The notes: a model not told the origin generated them from the letters alone. Counted from the stretch's first letter, positions 34,887 through 43,837 are shown. The stretch is DNA of 64,000 nucleotides from Oceanobacillus manasiensis (GCF_000724085.1 NZ_CCDL010000001.1:1116001-1180000); one strand, 5' to 3'. Numbers and translations are program-made.

Positions 34887-35333
34887 TTAAAACGATTGCT
34901 CTTTCTTCTTGTTCATTAATTTTACAAATGGTAATAGGATGACAAGTAGAAAGACAGGGAAGAACAAAGGCTGAAGTAAATTGCCAATCGGCAGGGATGT
35001 CACCAGCAATAAAATGAAGCTCAAAACAATAATCCCAGCAAAGAGAACACTATTCATAATGATAAATAATTTGATAACTTCCTTTTTTTTAAAAGCACGT
35101 AAATACATCACAATCATTACGATAACGAACAAAACAATAAAGATTAACTCAACATTCGATGTCCACATGCCAATTTGTGCGATAGATTGTGCTTCTTCTC
35201 CGGTAATGGAGCCACTCCCTCTTGTAGTGACACGATAATTATCCAGCGCAACATAGCCGAGATAGGAAACGAGCATCAACGTTATGTATATAAGATAAAA
35301 GATTCTTTCTCCCTTAGATTGTAATAGTTTCAT
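34887..35333 (-). CDS. Membrane protein, about four helices
   Basis: 148 residues: IFYLIYITLMLVSYLGYVAL, an outer loop with TTRGSGSITGEEAQ, VELIFIVLFVIVMIVMYLRA, FIIMNSVLFAGIIVLSFILL and a last hydrophobic stretch ending in KKKEQSF. The in-frame ATG at 35348 contains the ribosome site of ATG 35333, so the latter is chosen. No family recognised. Confidence 0.7.
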   Translation of the reverse strand: MKLLQSKGERIFYLIYITLMLVSYLGYVALDNYRVTTRGSGSITGEEAQSIAQIGMWTSNVELIFIVLFVIVMIVMYLRAFKKKEVIKLFIIMNSVLFAGIIVLSFILLLVTSLPIGNLLQPLFFPVFLLVILLPFVKLMNKKKEQSF

Positions 35334-35478
35334 GAGGCACCTCCTCATCCCATTCTAACAGTTTTTATTAATCAAATCTTTACAAAAAAATATTATTAAA
35401 AAATAGATTGCCAGAACACCTGTTCAAGGCTATAATCATTTCAGGAAGATTAGCAAAATTAGGAAATGAGGAGAAGAA

Positions 35479-36858
35479 ATGAAAAAATGGGCATTGGCTT
35501 TATTGGCTTTTGTACTATTCGTTGTCGCTGTTATGCCAGGCTATGCAAGTGCAGGGCAGAACGCTGGATTTGAAAAGGATTTAAGCAAATACTTGGAAAG
35601 GGTCAGCAAAGAGAGAGGTTTTACAGTGACACAAACAGACATCGAGTATTCCCTCACATTATATGAAGATACATTGGACAACTTTGAAACAGTGGAAGAC
35701 TTAGAAGGTTGGTTAGGAGAGGTCATTCGAAAAGATGGCCGGAACTTACGTAGTGTATATGAAAGTTATGAATTTACTAAAGCAGACTTAGAAGCTCTAT
35801 TAGCTGAAAATGGGGAAACACTGGAAGACTATGTATTTATAGATGACCTCTACCAAGCGATCGACTTTTATGTAGAAGAAAAGGTTGTACGCGACCCAGA
35901 TTTTGATAAAAATCTAGAGATTCGTTTAAAAGAAGTTAGCAAAATAAGAGGTTTCACGGTTACCCGTGAGGATATTGTGGCATCACTAGCCCGATATGAA
36001 GAATCACTGGATAATTTTAAAACGATAGATCGTCTTTTCGACTTCCTAGGCGAAATTATTAAAGAAGATTTGAGCAATCTTGATTACTTTGCCGACTTCT
36101 ATGACGTGAGTAAATCTGAGCTGCTCGATCTTTTGAATGAAAACGGGCTTGATATCAATGATTATATTTTTATTGATGATCTTGATCAGGATATAAGTGG
36201 TTATTTTGAGGACATGTACCTCATCGATGAATTAAGCGTATTAATGGAAGAGTATGGGTTGACCATGGAAGAAATTGAACGCTTGGAAGCACATTTCCTT
36301 TCTATTTTTGAAACGATGGATGACGAAATGCTAGAGCGCATTTTTAATTTGGCTGAGCGCATGATGGCATTTGAAGACTTTGACACAGCAACAGAATTAA
36401 CACCAAAAGAGGCAGCCGAATTACTGTCCATTTACAAAGAATTCATTTCCATTTTCCAGTTGAAAGTAGAATTTAGCTTAATTAAAGATGGCACAGAAAA
36501 GCCATTATCCTTAACTGCCTTGTTCAATATGACAGAGCTTGTGAACGCAGACTTGAAAATCTCACTTTATAATCTAGAAGACATATTTCTGGCTGACTTG
36601 ATAATTACTGGGGAAATGGTAGAATCCAAGACCATACATGATACAGGAAAAGCTTTATCAAGTGGTACCGACAAACCGGAGTCTAAGCCAGTCAAAAATG
36701 CGGTCTCTACAGACGAAACAACGCCAACGACTGTAAAAGGCGGAAAGCTGCCGAAAACAGCTTCCAATTATGGCATGAACAGTCTTGCAGGATTATTTAT
36801 TATCGGGGCAGGCTTTGTGCTCTATCGTAGAACAAGGACAACCAACCTTGAAAAGTAA
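35479..36858 (+). CDS. Processed acidic surface protein with LPxTA sorting signal
   Basis: 459-residue secreted protein. Signal peptide (KKWALALLAFVLFVVAVMPG) with cleavage near ASA (residue 26). Two ~100-residue acidic repeats follow, each starting ERVSKERGFTVT or KEVSKIRGFTVT and ending in VFIDDL or IFIDDL, then a helical acidic region. The C-terminus has LPKTA at 424-428, a hydrophobic helix and RRTRTTNLEK. The pattern matches the acidic LPxTA proteins anchored or processed by class D sortases in Bacilli. The sortase gene overlaps its 3' end. Confidence 0.9.
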   Translation: MKKWALALLAFVLFVVAVMPGYASAGQNAGFEKDLSKYLERVSKERGFTVTQTDIEYSLTLYEDTLDNFETVEDLEGWLGEVIRKDGRNLRSVYESYEFTKADLEALLAENGETLEDYVFIDDLYQAIDFYVEEKVVRDPDFDKNLEIRLKEVSKIRGFTVTREDIVASLARYEESLDNFKTIDRLFDFLGEIIKEDLSNLDYFADFYDVSKSELLDLLNENGLDINDYIFIDDLDQDISGYFEDMYLIDELSVLMEEYGLTMEEIERLEAHFLSIFETMDDEMLERIFNLAERMMAFEDFDTATELTPKEAAELLSIYKEFISIFQLKVEFSLIKDGTEKPLSLTALFNMTELVNADLKISLYNLEDIFLADLIITGEMVESKTIHDTGKALSSGTDKPESKPVKNAVSTDETTPTTVKGGKLPKTASNYGMNSLAGLFIIGAGFVLYRRTRTTNLEK

Positions 36859-37456
36859 AAAGCGATTGTTTCTGTTAGTCAGCGCCCTCCTGCTTATGGC
36901 AGGGGGGATCTGGTTAACCACAACCAGTGGATGGACCTTTTTAACAGGATATAGTCTTGGTGGGGGAGGGGAGAATGAAGTGTCCGCTGAACCTGTGGAA
37001 GTCGAAATTGCTCAAGAGAAAAAAGTAGCAGACTCCGACGTGCTTTATCCAACTCGCCCAGAAATTGGCGACGAAATCGGAGCACTTTCCATCCCTAAAC
37101 TAAAGGCCGTTTTGCCGATTTTCCACGGGACAGATGAAGATGAACTAGCCAAGGGTGTCGGCCATTTTGCAGATAGTGTCCTACCAGGAGAAAAAGACAA
37201 TTCCGTTCTATCTGGCCATCGCGATACGGTATTTCGCAAGCTAGGGGAAGTTGGTGTTGGGGATGAACTTGTTGTTACAACAGAAGCAGGGGAGTTCACG
37301 TACAAGGTACGCAAGGTGCGGATTGTCGACGCAGATGACCGAACCGTTATCGTACCAAAACCACGTGCCACACTAACTGTCAGCACATGCTATCCATTCG
37401 ACTTTATTGGCTCAGCACCTGAGCGTTATATTTTAGAAGCATATTTGGTTAGGTGA
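36848..37456 (+). CDS. Class D sortase
   Basis: 202-residue membrane-anchored transpeptidase. N-terminal helix KKRLFLLVSALLLMAGGIWL, then the sortase barrel with His124 (VLSGHRDTVF), Cys181 (LTVSTCYPFDF) and Arg193 (SAPERYILEAY), the complete catalytic triad. It should cut the LPKTA motif of the protein encoded just upstream. The TTG start at 36848 lies within the last codons of that gene (11-base overlap), behind AAGGA, so translation is probably coupled. A terminator follows. Confidence 0.93.
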   Translation: MKSKKRLFLLVSALLLMAGGIWLTTTSGWTFLTGYSLGGGGENEVSAEPVEVEIAQEKKVADSDVLYPTRPEIGDEIGALSIPKLKAVLPIFHGTDEDELAKGVGHFADSVLPGEKDNSVLSGHRDTVFRKLGEVGVGDELVVTTEAGEFTYKVRKVRIVDADDRTVIVPKPRATLTVSTCYPFDFIGSAPERYILEAYLVR

Positions 37457-37457
37457 G

Positions 37458-37482
37458 AACCTGGACTCTGTCCGGGTTTTTT
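37458..37482 (+). terminator. Intrinsic terminator of surface protein/sortase unit
   Basis: ACCTGGAC tct GTCCGGGT followed by TTTTT. Confidence 0.83.
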
Positions 37483-37491
37483 AATTGGAGA

Positions 37492-37905
37492 TTATTGGGG
37501 ATCAGCATTGCGCTTCATACGATATATCTCCGTCCGATTTGCCCACACATCATCTCGTAGCATCGTCAGTTGGGCGGCTTGATTGTAAGCTTCTTCTTTT
37601 AATTCCCCAAATTCCTTAGCGTTTGATAATTTTAAACCACCCATTTCTGCCTTCAATGTCTCCTGCCCCGCCAAAAGACCACGAAGCATTTGACTGTGAT
37701 CATCCAGTTTGGTGTCATGGGTGTCTAACTTGGTTTCCATATTATCTAATCGATTTTCAATCTTGTCCAACCGAATTTCGGCATTGCCTAGTCGATTGTC
37801 CATCTTGTCCAACCGATTTTCGACATTGTCTAGTCGGTTGTCTATCTTGTCCAATCGATCCCCAATCTGTCCAAGCATCCCAATGATTTGATCTTCTTTT
37901 TGCAT
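37492..37905 (-). CDS. Heptad-repeat coiled-coil protein
   Basis: 137 residues. From about residue 8 to 80 it is a run of seven-residue repeats of the pattern RLDNVEN/RLDKMDN/RLDKIEN, with Leu and Ile/Val/Met at a and d positions: a long parallel coiled coil. The rest is a helical tail ending KRNADPQ. The gene therefore has a 21-bp DNA period of its own. ATG 37905 is set by AAGGAGGTG. Similar proteins accompany phages or act as scaffolds; no function can be given. Confidence 0.72.
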   Translation of the reverse strand: MQKEDQIIGMLGQIGDRLDKIDNRLDNVENRLDKMDNRLGNAEIRLDKIENRLDNMETKLDTHDTKLDDHSQMLRGLLAGQETLKAEMGGLKLSNAKEFGELKEEAYNQAAQLTMLRDDVWANRTEIYRMKRNADPQ

Positions 37906-38122
37906 GTTCATCACCTCCTTGTTTTCAGCTTTATTATAACACACCAGGTAATTAACAAAAGATGATAATACTCGATTTTCCTTGAGCGTGTAGGTCCCAA
38001 ATTTCCTTTTCTCTTAAGTGAAAAATTTGAAATAGAGGTCCTTTCTATAATGAAAATTAATTTTTATAGATTTCTCACACTATCAAATAGAAGGTATGAT
38101 AGCAGGTAAAAAGGAGAACGAA

Positions 38123-39061
38123 ATGATTATAAAAAAAAGAAACAAAACAGAGCTCGATCAATATGAGGCACTACTATCAAGGATTAGGCCAGACCATCCA
38201 AAATTTAGAGAAATGGAGGGTGATTTCGCACGGCGCAATAAGGGTTATATTGGCGAAAGGCAGGTGGACTATTATTTGGATGAACTCGCAGCCGAAATGA
38301 CCATCTTACAAGATCTCAACCTATCCGTTGATGGGAAGAATATGCAGATTGATAATCTCCTAATCTCTCCACATGCAGCATATATAGTAGAAGTGAAAAA
38401 TTACAGTGGCACCATACTTTTTGATACTTTCCTCCAACAATTCACCCGCGATGATGGTTCACAAGAAACAGGCTTCCGTCACCCCATCCAACAAGCAGAG
38501 CTGCAGAAACAACGCCTCCAAGCCTGGCTGCAAGAAAAGAATCTCCCACTTATTCCAATCTATTGCTTTATTGCGATCAGCAATCCGAGCACTATTATTA
38601 AAGTAGAAGGAGAAAAGGAGCACATCGCCAAAGTTGTCGCGCACGCTGCATATATACCAGGGAAGATTATGCATCAGGACAATGCGGTTGCTAAAAATAC
38701 GCCCATTCAGCATCAAAAGCTAGGGGCCAAAATTCTGGGCGCATGTAAACAAACATACCATCTTCCCATGACGCGATACGGGATACAAGCCAAAGATATA
38801 CTCCCAGGTGTTCACTGCCCAGCATGTAAATATCTTGGCATGCAACGAATCTATGGGACGTGGCTGTGCCCTAAGTGCAAAGTGAAAAGTAAAGCCGCGC
38901 ATAAGAGGGCATTGCTGGATTACTTCTATTTAATTAAACCCAGCATTAGCAATCGGGAGTGTAGAAAATTTCTTGGAATCTCTTCAAAGAATATAACTAC
39001 AAAACTCCTACAAAACTATTTAATATATGATAAGAAAAAAAGAAGATGGAGGAAACACTAA
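38123..39061 (+). CDS. NERD-domain protein with C-terminal zinc ribbon
   Basis: 312 residues. The NERD nuclease-related domain spans about 40-160: GYIGERQVDYYL, then the restriction-endonuclease-like core with Asp in QIDNLLIS and Glu-x-Lys in YIVEVKNYSG. A zinc ribbon near 235-265 has CPACK and CPKCK. The end is a basic winged-helix-like region. Possibly a DNA-processing or mobility-linked protein; function unproven. ATG 38123 follows AAGGAG. Confidence 0.88.
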   Translation: MIIKKRNKTELDQYEALLSRIRPDHPKFREMEGDFARRNKGYIGERQVDYYLDELAAEMTILQDLNLSVDGKNMQIDNLLISPHAAYIVEVKNYSGTILFDTFLQQFTRDDGSQETGFRHPIQQAELQKQRLQAWLQEKNLPLIPIYCFIAISNPSTIIKVEGEKEHIAKVVAHAAYIPGKIMHQDNAVAKNTPIQHQKLGAKILGACKQTYHLPMTRYGIQAKDILPGVHCPACKYLGMQRIYGTWLCPKCKVKSKAAHKRALLDYFYLIKPSISNRECRKFLGISSKNITTKLLQNYLIYDKKKRRWRKH

Positions 39062-39072
39062 ATGTAAAAATC

Positions 39073-39589
39073 AAGAGACGCACTAATCCCAAGAAGAGAC
39101 GCAGCAATCCCAAGAAGAGGCGCAGCAGTCCCAAGAAGAGGCGCAGCAACCCCAAGAAGAGACGCAGTAACCTCAAGAAGAGACGCAGCAATCCCAAGAA
39201 GAGGCGCAGCAACCCCAAGAAGAGGCGCACCAGTCCCAAGAAGAGACGCAGCAATCCCAAGAAGAGACGCAGCAACCCCAAGAAGAGGCGCACTAGCCCA
39301 AAGAAGAGACGCAGCAATCTTAGGAAGAGGCGCACCAACCCCAAGAAGAGACGCAGCAATCCCAAGAAGAGACGCACCAGCCCAAGAAGAGACGCACCAG
39401 CCCAAGAAGAGACGCACCAGCCCAAGAAGAGGCGCACCAACCCAAAGAAGAGGCGCACCAATCCCAAGAAGAGGCGCACCAGCCCCAAGAAGAGACGCAG
39501 CAATCGCAAGAAGAGACGCACCAAACCCAAGAAGAGACGCAGCAATCCCAAGAAGAGACGCACCAAACCCAAGAAGAGACGCAGCTAAA
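39073..39589. repeat. 21-bp tandem repeat array 4 (type B, about 24 units)
   Basis: Core AAGAAGAGACGCAGCAATCCC repeated about 24 times from 39073, mostly at 21 bp with a few 20-bp steps near 39375-39420. Variants alternate GAGACGC/GAGGCGC and CAGCAA/CACCAR. Because the period is seven codons, long frames are open on both strands (Lys/Arg-rich on plus, Leu/Phe-rich on minus). None has a credible start, so I treat them as by-products. It sits between the converging NERD and NlpC/P60 genes. Confidence 0.93.
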
Positions 39590-39602
39590 AAATACCACAA
39601 CC

Positions 39603-39690
39603 CCCAAAAAGAACTCCAGCCACGCTGGAGTTCCCATTAACCAAACCCAACCCCTCATTTAATAAAACCGTCTACCAAATGCCTCCAACC
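39603..39690 (-). repeat. Duplicated NlpC/P60 3' end and terminator (copy)
   Basis: Hairpin GAACTCCAGC cac GCTGGAGTTC (39611-39633) and neighbouring CCATTAACCAAA and TAATAAAACCGT match the tail and terminator of the NlpC/P60 gene at 39773-39815. Read on the minus strand, the copy ends in a frame ...FGRRFY-stop, like the gene's own ...FKRFY-stop. This suggests a remnant of a duplicated gene end. Confidence 0.55.
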
Positions 39691-39765
39691 CAAAAAAACA
39701 TGTTTAAACAAAAACAAAATGAGGAACCGTAATAATATAAACTCACCACAACCCAAAAAAAAGAA

Positions 39766-39797
39766 CTCCAGCCCCGCTGGAGTTCCCCATTAACCAA
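39766..39797 (-). terminator. Intrinsic terminator of the NlpC/P60 gene
   Basis: On the minus strand GAACTCCAGC ggg GCTGGAGTTC is followed by eight Ts. Confidence 0.85.
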
Positions 39798-39805
39798 AAT
39801 CAATA

Positions 39806-40894
39806 TTAATAAAACCGTTTAAATCCATCAAATTTGCTCTTCCAGTAGGAGTTGTTTAAGCTTGTTTTCGTAACGCCAGTGGATGAGCCTGCATGGATGA
39901 ATTCATTGTTTCCGACATAGATTCCCATGTGGGAGATGCCAGCGCGGTAGGTGCCTGAGAAGAATACTAGGTCGCCTACTTGTGGTTTGCTTACATAGAA
40001 TGAGCGATTATAGTAGCCATCTGTTGATAGGCGGCTAATATTACTCATGCCTGCTTTTTTGTATGCGTAGTAAATGAATCCGCTGCAGTCAAAGCCGCTT
40101 GGAGTGGAGCCACCCCATACATATGGTACACCGAATTGGCTTTTCGCTGTGGATACTAGTTTACTAACATTGTAGCTCACATTAGCAGTTGGCTTTTCAC
40201 TAGCTGAGCTGTTGCTTGAGCTAGAAGAGCTGCTTGATCCGATGTTAAGCTTCTGACCAATTAGGATTAAGTCTGATTTTAAGTTGTTCCATTTTTTCAA
40301 GTTCGCTACAGTTGTACCATTTTGTGATGCGATACGTGATAGAGAATCACCTGATTTAACTGTATAAACCGTAGCTGATCCTGTTGACGGAGATTTGCTT
40401 CCGCCAGAACTTGAACTGCTTCCACTTGAACTAGAGCCACTAGAACTTGAGCTGGATCCTCCATTTTTGCTAACAACGAATTTGTTGCCTGGGAAGATGA
40501 GCGTGGAAGTCAAGCCATTCCAGTCCATTAAATTCTTTAGTGAAATGTTGTGTTTCGAGGCAATGCCACTTAATGTGTCGCCACTTTTCACAGTGTATGT
40601 AGAGTTAGATGATGTAGATGTATTAGTAGTAGAATTAGAACTAGAACTAGAATTAGATGTATTGGATGATTTCTTAGATGTTTCCAGAACCTGGTTCGGG
40701 AAGATAATGTCACCTGATAGTTTGTTGATTGATTTCAACTCGGAAACACTCGTGTTGTATTTCTGTGCGATGGTCCAAAGTGAGTCGCCGCCTTTTACTT
40801 TATATGACGCTGCCTCTGCTTCTTCTGCACCGACAATGGCTGTTGCTATAGCTGCACCAGCAGTAATCGACATGATCATTTTCTTATTGGCCAA
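39806..40894 (-). CDS. Secreted triple-LysM NlpC/P60 DL-endopeptidase
   Basis: 362-residue cell-wall hydrolase of the LytE/LytF/CwlS type, cutting gamma-D-Glu-meso-DAP bonds. Signal peptide to about residue 29 (AEAA). Three peptidoglycan-binding LysM domains at ~30-72, ~99-142 and ~177-219 are separated by Ser-rich linkers. The NlpC/P60 domain is at ~243-362 with Cys270 (GFDCSGFIYYAY), His322 (ISHMGIYVG) and His334 (EFIHAG). TTG start behind AGGGGGA. Likely acts in cell separation. Divergent from the polysaccharide locus. Confidence 0.95.
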   Translation of the reverse strand: MANKKMIMSITAGAAIATAIVGAEEAEAASYKVKGGDSLWTIAQKYNTSVSELKSINKLSGDIIFPNQVLETSKKSSNTSNSSSSSNSTTNTSTSSNSTYTVKSGDTLSGIASKHNISLKNLMDWNGLTSTLIFPGNKFVVSKNGGSSSSSSGSSSSGSSSSSGGSKSPSTGSATVYTVKSGDSLSRIASQNGTTVANLKKWNNLKSDLILIGQKLNIGSSSSSSSSNSSASEKPTANVSYNVSKLVSTAKSQFGVPYVWGGSTPSGFDCSGFIYYAYKKAGMSNISRLSTDGYYNRSFYVSKPQVGDLVFFSGTYRAGISHMGIYVGNNEFIHAGSSTGVTKTSLNNSYWKSKFDGFKRFY

Positions 40895-41235
40895 AGTCGT
40901 ATCCCCCTGTATAATTTGTGTTTTCTTTCCATAATCTACTAGAAAGTAATTTTATTATATATCCTTCGACAAAAGATTCATAGACAACTAGAAACATTGT
41001 AATGTAACTGTAATATAAATAAACACAAACTCCTATTATAGGTATTTAGTCACGACCTAATTCCCCCCTCTCCACACCAATCTTGCTGTAACCTGCACTA
41101 CCTCCTCCCTTCTAAAATTGTTAAAAATTATAAAAAAAAGATTTTAAACACTAGCATTTATGATATAATTTCATATTGTAATGTCGAAATACGGTAGAAA
41201 AAAACTTAGATTAAGAGGAAGATGGGGGTACCAGC
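40895..41235. promoter_or_regulatory. Divergent intergenic region with polysaccharide-locus promoter
   Basis: 341 bases between the endopeptidase and the first polysaccharide gene. A clear TATAAT is at 41164-41169, preceded by an AT-rich run with a poor -35 (TTTTAA near 41142). The untranslated leader of about 60 bases has no T-box or other class I recognise. Confidence 0.5.
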
Positions 41236-42000
41236 ATGGAAGAGACTATTTCCCTGAAGGAGATATTCGGGGTCATCAAGAAACGCTTGCTATTGATACT
41301 TGCCTTTGTTTTTGGGGCAGCGTTGATCGCAGCAGTAGTGAGTTATTTTGTCCTGACACCGACATATGAATCAAGTTCACAATTCATTGTTAACCAGGGG
41401 CAGCAGGATCCGGAAGTTCAATACAATGTCAATGATATACGAGCCAATGTTGAAATTATAAATACATACAATGTTATTATTAAAAGTCCAGCTATTTTAG
41501 ATGAAGTAGTAGAAGAATTAAACCTTCCTTACGGCTCCACAACATTAGGAAACAAGCTTCAAGTTTCCAATGCGGAAAATTCACAGGTGGTGTCCGTGAC
41601 AGCAACGGATGAGAGCCCGGAACTGGCGGTAGATATTGCCAATACGACTGTTTCTACCTTTCAAGAGAATCTTCCGGAATTTATGAATGTTGATAATGTA
41701 AAAGTTTTGTCAGAAGCTGAGTTAAGCGAAAATCCTTCTCCAGTTGCGCCAAATCCAGTACTCAATATTGCAATTGCGATCGTGCTGGGTGGTATGGTAG
41801 GTGTAGGATTATCCTTCTTACTAGAATACTTGGATAACACAGTGACGACAGAAGAAGACCTTGAGAAGAAACATGGTCTAGCCGTTTTAGGTGTGATCGC
41901 ACATATCGATACAGATGACCTGCATGGAGATCAGTTCTCCTTCCAGGCAAAATCACAAAAAAGGGGTGGCTTTGATGGCGCGCAGAAAAAAACAAGCTAG
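41236..42000 (+). CDS. Polysaccharide co-polymerase / BY-kinase activator (Wzz/YveK-CapA type)
   Basis: 254 residues. Two membrane helices (LLLILAFVFGAALIAAVVSY at ~18-40 and VLNIAIAIVLGGMVGVGLSF near 175-195) flank an extracellular helical domain with TPTYESSSQFIVNQ. Such proteins set chain length and activate the partner tyrosine kinase through their C-terminal tail. The 3' end overlaps the kinase start by 26 bases. GGGGG ribosome site eight bases before ATG. First gene of the locus. Confidence 0.92.
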   Translation: MEETISLKEIFGVIKKRLLLILAFVFGAALIAAVVSYFVLTPTYESSSQFIVNQGQQDPEVQYNVNDIRANVEIINTYNVIIKSPAILDEVVEELNLPYGSTTLGNKLQVSNAENSQVVSVTATDESPELAVDIANTTVSTFQENLPEFMNVDNVKVLSEAELSENPSPVAPNPVLNIAIAIVLGGMVGVGLSFLLEYLDNTVTTEEDLEKKHGLAVLGVIAHIDTDDLHGDQFSFQAKSQKRGGFDGAQKKTS

Positions 42001-42676
42001 ACAAACGAACAAAATGCGGCACCTGATTGCCAAGCTCAACCCGAAGTCCCCTATTTCCGAGCAGTATCGTACCATTCGTACCAACCTGCAGTTCGCATCA
42101 GTAGATGAAGCACTACGTTCTATCTTAGTTACTTCATCAGGCCCGGGAGAAGGGAAGTCAATGACTACGGCTAACTTAGCGGTGGTATATGCACAGCAAG
42201 GGAAAAAAGTCTTGCTTATCGATGCTGATTTAAGAAAGCCGACGGTACATTATACCTTCCGTCTCGATAACCTTCGGGGATTAAGCAACATTCTAGTTGG
42301 AGAAAACACGATAGAAGAAGCGGTTAATCGTTCAGATGTTGATAATTTAGATGTTATTTCATGTGGTCCAATTCCGCCGAATCCATCAGAATTGCTAGCA
42401 TCTAGAAAAATGGAACAATTTCTTATCGATGCAAGACAGTCTTATGATATGGTGATTTTTGATACGCCTCCAGTCCTTGCCGTAACAGATGCGCAAATTT
42501 TAGCCAATATTGTGGATGGTGCACTATTAGTGGTGCGCAGTAAGCATACTGAAGACGAAGCGGTTGAAAAAGCAAAAGAAGCACTCGAGCCAGCAAGAGC
42601 GAAATTGCTTGGTGCTGTGCTTAATGATCGTGAGAAGAAGGCATCAAACTATCATTATTACTATGGTACAAATTAA
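41975..42676 (+). CDS. CpsD/CapB-family bacterial tyrosine kinase
   Basis: 233-residue cytoplasmic BY-kinase. Walker A is SGPGEGKSMTTANLA, Walker A' is VLLIDADLRKP, Walker B is MVIFDTPPV. The C-terminal tyrosine cluster YHYYYGTN is the autophosphorylation tail. ATG 41975 follows AAGGGGTGG; the open frame begins earlier. Acts with the upstream co-polymerase, and the PHP phosphatase downstream should remove its phosphates. A terminator after the gene could separate the kinase pair from the rest. Confidence 0.94.
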   Translation: MARRKKQARQTNKMRHLIAKLNPKSPISEQYRTIRTNLQFASVDEALRSILVTSSGPGEGKSMTTANLAVVYAQQGKKVLLIDADLRKPTVHYTFRLDNLRGLSNILVGENTIEEAVNRSDVDNLDVISCGPIPPNPSELLASRKMEQFLIDARQSYDMVIFDTPPVLAVTDAQILANIVDGALLVVRSKHTEDEAVEKAKEALEPARAKLLGAVLNDREKKASNYHYYYGTN

Positions 42677-42681
42677 TAGAG

Positions 42682-42718
42682 GGAACTCCCTGCAATCAAA
42701 AGAGCAGGGAGTTTTTTC
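42682..42718 (+). terminator. Intrinsic terminator after the kinase
   Basis: AACTCCCTGC...GCAGGGAGTT, ten pairs, followed by TTTTT. Confidence 0.88.
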
Positions 42719-42831
42719 TTTGTAACAGCAAATCTGTAATAACAAATCATAGCTAGACCATTTATATTTTGGTACAATCGGAATGGGTCAATAGTCCTAA
42801 AAATAGTTAATGATTTTTTACATTCATTAAT

Positions 42832-42861
42832 TTGGTAGAGACTTACAAAATCTGCTATAAT
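42832..42861 (+). promoter_or_regulatory. Promoter of the tyrosine phosphatase gene
   Basis: TTGGTA, 18-base spacer, TATAAT; 69 bases upstream of the start codon. Confidence 0.6.
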
Positions 42862-42929
42862 ATACAGTAATATTTGAATAATTCAAACGAATAAAAACAC
42901 CAAAGAAATAGTAAAGGGAAGTGAATGGA

Positions 42930-43694
42930 ATGATCGATATTCATAGTCATATATTACCAGGTGTTGATGACGGTGCACAGACAGAGTCAGACAGCATAGA
43001 AATGGCAAAGGCTGCTGTAGAGCAGGGGATTCATACGATCATAGCTACCCCACATCATAGAAATGGAAAATACGATAATGAACGCGACACTGTTATGCGA
43101 AATGTGGAGATACTAAGTGAACTATTAGTTAGAAAAGATATCCCGTTAACCGTACTTCCGGGGCAGGAGGTACGTATTAATGGTGATATGATGGAAGAAC
43201 TCGAAAACCAGATCATCCTTCCGCTAAATGAGACAAAATACATGTTTGTGGAGTTTCCATCAAGTAGTGTGCCACGCTATGCAGCGCAAATGCTATATGA
43301 TATACAACTGGCTGGCTATACACCGATTATCGTGCATCCAGAACGAAACGCTGAACTAATCCAGGATCCGAATAAACTGTACGAGTTTGTCCGCAAGGGG
43401 GCGCTAACGCAAGTTACCGCAGCGAGTGTAATCGGTAAATTCGGGAAAAATATTCAAAAGTTCTCCCATCAGCTAATTGAATCTAACTTAACCCATTTTG
43501 TTGCGACAGATGCACATAATACCACAACACGTGGCTTTTGCTTACAGGAAGCAATGCAGGAAATTAAACAGGAATACGGTAGTGAATACTTTTATATGTT
43601 TATGGAAAACAGCCAATTATTAATAGATAACAGTAATGTAAATAAAATGGAACCTTTTAAGGTTAAGAAGAAAAAGTTTTTAGGCTTGTTTTAA
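42930..43694 (+). CDS. PHP-family protein-tyrosine phosphatase (CpsB/CapC/YwqE)
   Basis: 254-residue metal-dependent phosphatase that dephosphorylates BY-kinases. MIDIHSHILPGVDDGAQ at the start, IATPHHRNGKYDN, PGQEVRI, VEFPSS, IVHPERN and the C-terminal VATDAHN supply the metal-binding His/Asp/Glu set. GTG 42921 is too close to AAAGGGA, so ATG 42930 is chosen. Has its own promoter and terminator, so its level can be set separately from the kinase. Confidence 0.94.
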   Translation: MIDIHSHILPGVDDGAQTESDSIEMAKAAVEQGIHTIIATPHHRNGKYDNERDTVMRNVEILSELLVRKDIPLTVLPGQEVRINGDMMEELENQIILPLNETKYMFVEFPSSSVPRYAAQMLYDIQLAGYTPIIVHPERNAELIQDPNKLYEFVRKGALTQVTAASVIGKFGKNIQKFSHQLIESNLTHFVATDAHNTTTRGFCLQEAMQEIKQEYGSEYFYMFMENSQLLIDNSNVNKMEPFKVKKKKFLGLF

Positions 43695-43705
43695 CAGACA
43701 AGGGG

Positions 43706-43735
43706 TGGGAGTACAGGTAGCGTACTCTCTTTTTA
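43706..43735 (+). terminator. Intrinsic terminator after the phosphatase
   Basis: GAGTAC aggtagc GTACTC followed by TCTTTTT. Confidence 0.7.
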
Positions 43736-43837
43736 AACAAGCATGCAATCGGGGAAGGGGTTCCTCTTAGCATGACTTGAAAGCATCGTGCACAATAGAA
43801 GCAATAGATAACTAATGTAGTAAAAGGGGCAGTAATC

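Noticed and set aside
39046-39588. 180-residue Lys/Arg-rich protein
   Set aside because: Open frames exist in several frames and on both strands only because the repeat period is a multiple of three; kept as a low-interest note.
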